Notes under the pieces: model-generated
Databases searched by the model: none
Told to the model about the DNA's origin: nothing
Seen by the model: the letters and a program-made list of their open reading frames with translations, nothing else
Origin: Vulcanimicrobiota bacterium
Lineage (GTDB): Bacteria; Vulcanimicrobiota; Vulcanimicrobiia; Vulcanimicrobiales; Vulcanimicrobiaceae
Reading direction: 5' to 3'
Length of the DNA: 8,946 nt
Assembly (NCBI GenBank): GCA_003133185.1
Contig: PKWF01000255.1
Coordinates: 2,629 to 11,574 of the forward strand
Program-made: the position numbers and the translations under genes
Shown: positions 5,990 to 8,946 of the stretch, piece by piece
Layout: each line of letters opens with the position of its first letter
How positions within the stretch are numbered: position 1 is the stretch's first letter

Positions 5990-7347
5990 GCGATGAGTTG
6001 ATCCGCTGCGAGCACGTCTATAAGCGCTTTCCGCTTCCCGGTGGGAAGGGCGAGTTCACCGCGTTGAGCGACGTTTCGCTCTCGGTGCGCAGCGGCGAAG
6101 TGCTGGCGCTGCTCGGGCGCAGCGGCAGCGGAAAGAGTACGCTGCTGCGAATCATGGCAGGTCTCATTCCGCCGAGTTCGGGAGAAGTACTCAGCGGCGG
6201 CGAGCCGGTGACGGATGCGAACCCCGATGTAGCGATGGTCTTCCAAACGTTCGCGCTCCTACCATGGCTCACGGTTCTCGAGAACGTCGAACTTGGGCTC
6301 GAGGCGCGAGGCATCCGCCGCACGAATCGCGTGCGCCGCGCGCTCAATGCGGTCGACCTCGTCGGGCTCGACGGTTTCGAGGGAGCCTATCCAAGAGAAC
6401 TCTCCGGCGGCATGAAGCAGCGCGTCGGGTGTGCGCGCGCCTTCGCGATCGAACCGAAGGTACTCTTCATGGACGAGCCGTTCAGCGCACTCGACGTCCT
6501 GACGGCGGAGAACCTTCGAAGCGAGATCGACCAGCTATGGAATGCCGGAAACTTCCCCTCGAAGAGCATCCTTCTGGTAACCCACAACATCGAGGAGGCG
6601 GTCTTTCTGGCAGATCGGGTGATCATTATGGGGTCGAATCCGGGGCATCTGCGAGGCGAAGTGAACATCGAACTTTCCCGTCCGCACAACCGATCCGACG
6701 CGCGCTTTGCAGAGATCGTCGACCGTCTCTATACGATCATGACGAATCCGGACGTCACGATTGCCGCGACTGGCGAAACGCCGGCAGTGCTCGGCGCTGC
6801 TCCTCACAAGTCGCCCTTTGCGCAGCCGTTGCCGCACGTGCGCCCCGGCGGCATCAGCGGAATGCTCCAGCTGTTGGCCGAGCACGGCGCGCAAACCGAA
6901 GACGTCGCCCATCTCTCGGACCGACTCTCCATCACGGCCGACGACCTCCTCTCCCTGCTCGAGGCGGCCGTCTCGCTCAAATTTGCCGAAATCGCTGATG
7001 GTGACGTCACGCTGACGACGACGGGGCGGGCCTTCGCCGCGTCGAGCATTCAAAGCGGCAAGGAGATATTTCGCAAGCAATTGCTGGAGTGCGTGCGTCT
7101 GTTCGATTCGATCGTGCGTACGCTCGAAGGGAAGAAAGACGGAACGATGCGGGTCGATTTTTTTCTCGACCTGTGGGACGAATATTTCCCCGCAGCAGAA
7201 GCACAGCGGCAGTTCGAAACGGCCGTCGACTGGGGGCGGTTTGCCGAGCTGTTCGAGTACGACTCGCTCGAGGGCGTTCTCCGACTCCACGAGTCGACGG
7301 CGGGCGAAGCCAAAATCGGGACGTTGCCGGCTCCAGCGAAGCCTTAG
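5986..7347 (+). CDS. ABC transporter ATPase with C-terminal AAA-associated domain
   Basis: A 453-residue ATP-binding subunit that should energise the adjacent double permease on the cytoplasmic face. The nucleotide-binding domain (about 1-255) has Walker A GRSGSGKST (44-52), Q-loop Gln87, signature LSGGMKQR (139-146), Walker B VLFMDEP (159-165) and switch His200, all intact. It resembles the NitT/TauT (SsuB/NrtD) branch: the phrase FQTFALLPWLTVLENV and the typical NPGHLRGEVNIELSRPH segment after the switch. Residues about 285-440 form an extra helical domain (GGISGMLQLL through WDEYFPAAEAQRQFETAVDW) matching what I know as the C-terminal AAA-associated domain, whose role is not established. 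The winged-helix-like look of 290-350 is my inference. The frame is open 306 bp further upstream, but ATG 5986 is correct: it gives the canonical N-terminus SDELIRCEHVYKRF and the ATGA overlap with the permease. It is the last gene of the operon; the next gene is on the other strand. Confidence 0.94.
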   Translation: MSDELIRCEHVYKRFPLPGGKGEFTALSDVSLSVRSGEVLALLGRSGSGKSTLLRIMAGLIPPSSGEVLSGGEPVTDANPDVAMVFQTFALLPWLTVLENVELGLEARGIRRTNRVRRALNAVDLVGLDGFEGAYPRELSGGMKQRVGCARAFAIEPKVLFMDEPFSALDVLTAENLRSEIDQLWNAGNFPSKSILLVTHNIEEAVFLADRVIIMGSNPGHLRGEVNIELSRPHNRSDARFAEIVDRLYTIMTNPDVTIAATGETPAVLGAAPHKSPFAQPLPHVRPGGISGMLQLLAEHGAQTEDVAHLSDRLSITADDLLSLLEAAVSLKFAEIADGDVTLTTTGRAFAASSIQSGKEIFRKQLLECVRLFDSIVRTLEGKKDGTMRVDFFLDLWDEYFPAAEAQRQFETAVDWGRFAELFEYDSLEGVLRLHESTAGEAKIGTLPAPAKP

Positions 7348-7432
7348 CCGTTTACTCCGACGACCTTCGTGACCGGCCCCGACGGTATCAGATGCCTTTT
7401 GGACCCAACCCCGCACTTCATCACTATTGGTA
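7348..7432. other. Convergent intergenic gap, no clear terminator
   Basis: This 85-bp gap lies between the stop of the ABC ATPase and the stop of the UBP zinc-finger gene on the other strand. I looked for a hairpin followed by a T-run in either direction and found none that is convincing, although transcription from both sides must end here or read through. The right end contains the first half of a 9-bp tandem repeat. Confidence 0.5.
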
Positions 7433-7440
7433 CTATTGGT
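7423..7440. repeat. Exact 9-bp tandem duplication over the zinc-finger gene's stop
   Basis: ACTATTGGT occurs twice in direct succession (7423-7431 and 7432-7440). On the minus strand this gives two copies of a CAATAG element, so the stop TAG of the zinc-finger gene is repeated nine bases downstream in the same frame. It is probably a small slippage duplication with no effect on the protein. Confidence 0.8.
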
Positions 7441-7786
7441 GCAGTAGCTCTTTCCAGTTCCGAGGTAAGCGACCCGCCGGCCCGGGAACGGGCTGATCCA
7501 ACGGATGCGAATCCGGCGGAAATAACCCTGGGCCCTCAAAGAACTCCTCAGATCGATAGTCGTAGAACCAGTTCTCTCCGGGCTCGAAGCTTGCAATCAC
7601 CGGATGGCCGGTATGCTGATTGTGCTTCGTAGCATGCTGGCTCGGCGAGGTGTCGCAACAGCCAATATGACCGCATTTGGCGCAGCGGCGGAGGTGCAGC
7701 CACCAGCCGCCCGACGCCAGACACTCGACGCAGCCCACCCCGCTGGGTTTGGCTCCTGAGTCAATGCCGTCAATTCCGCTATCCAT
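7433..7786 (-). CDS. Small UBP-type zinc-finger protein
   Basis: A 117-residue soluble protein. Residues about 17-80 match the ubiquitin-hydrolase-type zinc finger: Cys19-x2-Cys22, Cys35-x2-Cys38, Cys43/Cys44, His51, His55 and His61, with the core phrases LRRCAKCGHIGCCD and HATKHNQHTGHPVIASFEPGE typical of the fold, then NWFYDY. In eukaryotes the fold binds the ubiquitin C-terminus, but bacteria carry many stand-alone versions whose partner is unknown. The tail (84-117) is proline-rich and ends LPRNWKELLHQ. Length is normal for the bacterial stand-alone form. ATG 7786 is the only sensible start; the upstream sequence has only a weak GAG for ribosome binding. It lies 57 bp downstream of the propeller lipoprotein on the same strand and may be read from the same transcript, but nothing suggests a shared role. 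Confidence 0.88.
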   Translation of the reverse strand: MDSGIDGIDSGAKPSGVGCVECLASGGWWLHLRRCAKCGHIGCCDTSPSQHATKHNQHTGHPVIASFEPGENWFYDYRSEEFFEGPGLFPPDSHPLDQPVPGPAGRLPRNWKELLHQ

Positions 7787-7843
7787 GCTGCTCGTCGCTT
7801 CTGAATTCGTCGGCTCTTGACCTATCGGCCGTTGCCGTAAGCG

Positions 7844-8848
7844 TTACTGCGTTACCGTAATGCCCAGTGGGTCGGAAAGCCTCGTGGCACCGCCGGCGAT
7901 CGTTTGGATTGGCGCGACGTTGCCGCTTGCCGTCGTTGCGAAGCCAAGGATTGCGTTCGAGCCCGGGTTCGAGACGAATATCTCGCCGCTCGTCTTACTA
8001 ACTGCTAGCCCGAAGCTGAAGCCGTTCCCTCCGTCGAGCCCAGTGTTCGAGCCGGCGATGGTGCGAATCGGCGCGACGTTGCCGGTCGCTCCGGCGGCGA
8101 ACTCGCTGACCGTCGCCGTCTTAGTATCGAAGACGTAGACGTTGAGCGAATCGTCAACGGCGACCGTGCCGGGAGCTACCAGCCCGGTGTTGCTTCCGCC
8201 GATCTGCGCTTCCATCGTGCCTGATCCCGATGGGAAGATGTCGATCGTTGCCGTCTTCGAGTTCGCCACGTAGAGAAGGTCGTTGCTGTCGATCGCAAGA
8301 CCGCCCTCGTCGGAGATGGTGCGCTTCGGCTTGGCGCAGTTGTTGGCTCCAGGTGCGAAGACGTCGATGGCTCGGCCGCCCTCGGGTAAGAACGCGGAAA
8401 CAAAGAGCTGGCCCTTGCTGTCAAACGTCACGGCGTTCGTCTGACTGGGTTTCGGGAAGCACGAGATTCCGGTCAAGAAATCGCCAGTTGCGAGGGCGAA
8501 CGTTTCGACGCCAAGTTTGCCGGGCGAGTCGATGTTGCCGCCCGCGATGCCGATGCCTTCTTTTGAGCTGAAGGCGATGCCAAGCGGTTGATTATGGGTC
8601 GTTATAACCGAGCTCGGAGCGACGTTTCCGTTCGCGCCTTCGGCAAACTCGCCGATCGCGCCGCCCAACCCGGCGCCTTCGTTAGCGACGAGAATGAGGG
8701 CCGTAGTCGCCTCGTGCGCGCCGGTGATGTAGGTCTGCGGCGCGCCGGCCGCGGGAAGGGTATTTGGCGTTACGCCGGTCTGCGCGCCGGAGCACGCTGC
8801 GAGCGCCAACCCGAGGCTGACGCCCGCAATATGGTGAGGTAATTTCAC
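7844..8848 (-). CDS. Six-bladed NHL-like beta-propeller lipoprotein
   Basis: A 334-residue exported lipoprotein. The signal peptide (MKLPHHIAGVSLGLALAAC) ends in a lipobox, Leu16-Ala-Ala-Cys19, so the mature protein should be lipid-anchored. After a Thr/Pro/Ala linker (20-48) there are six blade-like repeats of the pattern G[IL]AVD-x-LYVAN-x-I-x-FA-x-GA-x-GNVAP-x-TIAG. The clearest copies are about 183-220, 227-268 and 280-320. The chain starts with the outer part of a blade (LILVANEG, 51-58) and ends with the missing strand (PLGITVTQ), as expected for a closed propeller. No enzymatic residues are recognisable; binding or a structural surface role is plausible. Such proteins are multiplied in Eremiobacterota and Acidobacteria as I know them. 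The start is GTG 8848, supported by AGGAG six bases upstream. The gene lies 29 bp after the stop of another minus-strand gene and is probably cotranscribed with it. Confidence 0.88.
   Translation of the reverse strand: MKLPHHIAGVSLGLALAACSGAQTGVTPNTLPAAGAPQTYITGAHEATTALILVANEGAGLGGAIGEFAEGANGNVAPSSVITTHNQPLGIAFSSKEGIGIAGGNIDSPGKLGVETFALATGDFLTGISCFPKPSQTNAVTFDSKGQLFVSAFLPEGGRAIDVFAPGANNCAKPKRTISDEGGLAIDSNDLLYVANSKTATIDIFPSGSGTMEAQIGGSNTGLVAPGTVAVDDSLNVYVFDTKTATVSEFAAGATGNVAPIRTIAGSNTGLDGGNGFSFGLAVSKTSGEIFVSNPGSNAILGFATTASGNVAPIQTIAGGATRLSDPLGITVTQ
7908..8630. repeat. Imperfect 18-bp repeats encoding the GNVAP motif
   Basis: Near-identical 18-bp units, such as ATTGGCGCGACGTTGCCG at 7908-7925, recur at 8067-8084 (one mismatch) and in a more diverged form at 8613-8630. 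They encode the GNVAP-x-I motif of the propeller blades on the minus strand. The nearest pair is similar enough at the DNA level to suggest recent blade duplication or recombination within the gene. Confidence 0.7.
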
Positions 8849-8854
8849 TTGATT

Positions 8855-8859
8855 CTCCT
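8855..8859 (-). promoter_or_regulatory. Ribosome binding site of the propeller lipoprotein
   Basis: AGGAG on the minus strand lies six bases before GTG 8848. It settles the choice of the non-ATG start, which is also the one that gives a complete lipoprotein signal peptide. Confidence 0.8.
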
Positions 8860-8877
8860 GAAAGGTGATGTGTGTGT

Positions 8878-8946
8878 TTAGGGTGTCGTGAGCGTGTTGA
8901 TGTTGTGCGTGGCATCCCAGGCCGTTCCGTCTGCAAACGTAACCGC
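8878..8946 (-). CDS. C-terminal 22 codons of an unfinished gene at the right edge
   Basis: Reading the minus strand from the edge gives AVTFADGTAWDATHNINTLT followed by TP and TAA at 8880-8878. The phrase FADGTAWD resembles the FADGTxW element at the C-terminal ends of some haemolysin-type calcium-binding and other secreted repeat proteins; with only 22 residues that is a hint, not an assignment. The stop is 29 bp before the GTG of the propeller lipoprotein, and no promoter or terminator is visible between them, so the two are probably in one transcript. The frame and stop are clear; the identity is open. Confidence 0.55.
   Translation of the reverse strand, partial: AVTFADGTAWDATHNINTLTTP

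Noticed and set aside
7348..7420. Possible hairpin around CGACGACCTTCGTGACCGG after the ATPase gene
   Set aside because: The pairing is only a few bases with mismatches, and no T-run follows on either strand.
6535..7596. 353-codon minus-strand frame across the ATPase and the following gap
   Set aside because: It is Arg-rich and lacks any domain, and it lies antisense to a strongly supported ATPase. It is a shadow frame common in GC-rich DNA.
7829..7860. Imperfect direct repeat CCGTTGCCGTAA / GCGTTACCGTAA near the lipoprotein stop
   Set aside because: It matches at 10 of 12 positions, partly inside the coding end, with no hairpin plus T-run. It is too weak to call a terminator or binding site.

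Overview
The window is GC-rich, tightly packed bacterial DNA with eight coding regions, of which two run off the window edges. No rRNA, tRNA, CRISPR array, insertion sequence or prophage gene is visible. A lipoprotein built from GNVAPIxTIAG-type propeller repeats, a compact SBP-less ABC operon and a bacterial UBP-type zinc finger suggest a soil or environmental lineage such as Eremiobacterota (WPS-2) or a related acidobacterial-type phylum. That placement is an impression from protein style, not a demonstrated assignment.

Layout. (1) At the left edge there is an unfinished minus-strand reading frame (219 to beyond 1) that looks like real protein. It faces a plus-strand gene for a membrane-anchored GGDEF-EAL protein with an extracytoplasmic Cache-like sensor (best start 184, stop 2502). 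(2) A minus-strand gene for a secreted Spy/LTXXQ-like helical protein (2985 to 2473) converges on it, and the two genes share 30 bp at their 3' ends. (3) A short divergent intergenic region (2986-3083) holds a perfect 14-bp palindrome next to a plausible sigma70-type promoter. (4) This promoter drives what looks like a three-gene operon with stop/start overlaps: a zinc-dependent, formaldehyde-dehydrogenase-like alcohol dehydrogenase (3084-4265), a fused double-domain ABC permease of the NitT/TauT type (4265-5989), and its ATPase carrying an extra C-terminal AAA-associated domain (5986-7347). No substrate-binding protein is encoded in the window. (5) Three minus-strand genes follow: a small UBP-type zinc-finger protein (7786-7433), a six-bladed NHL-like beta-propeller lipoprotein (8848-7844), and the last 22 codons of a further gene (beyond 8946 to 8878) that probably shares a transcript with the lipoprotein.

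How they work together. The operon in the middle is the most coherent unit: an NAD-type oxidoreductase translationally coupled to a transporter, with a candidate operator at its promoter. Its substrate cannot be read from the sequence. The cyclic-di-GMP enzyme, the periplasmic helical protein and the propeller lipoprotein are separate envelope or signalling functions with no evident mechanistic link to it. I do not see a clearly new multi-gene defence or mobile system here. The points most worth checking are the palindrome/operon pair, the substrate-binding-protein-less transporter, and the overlapping divergent 5' ends at the left edge.
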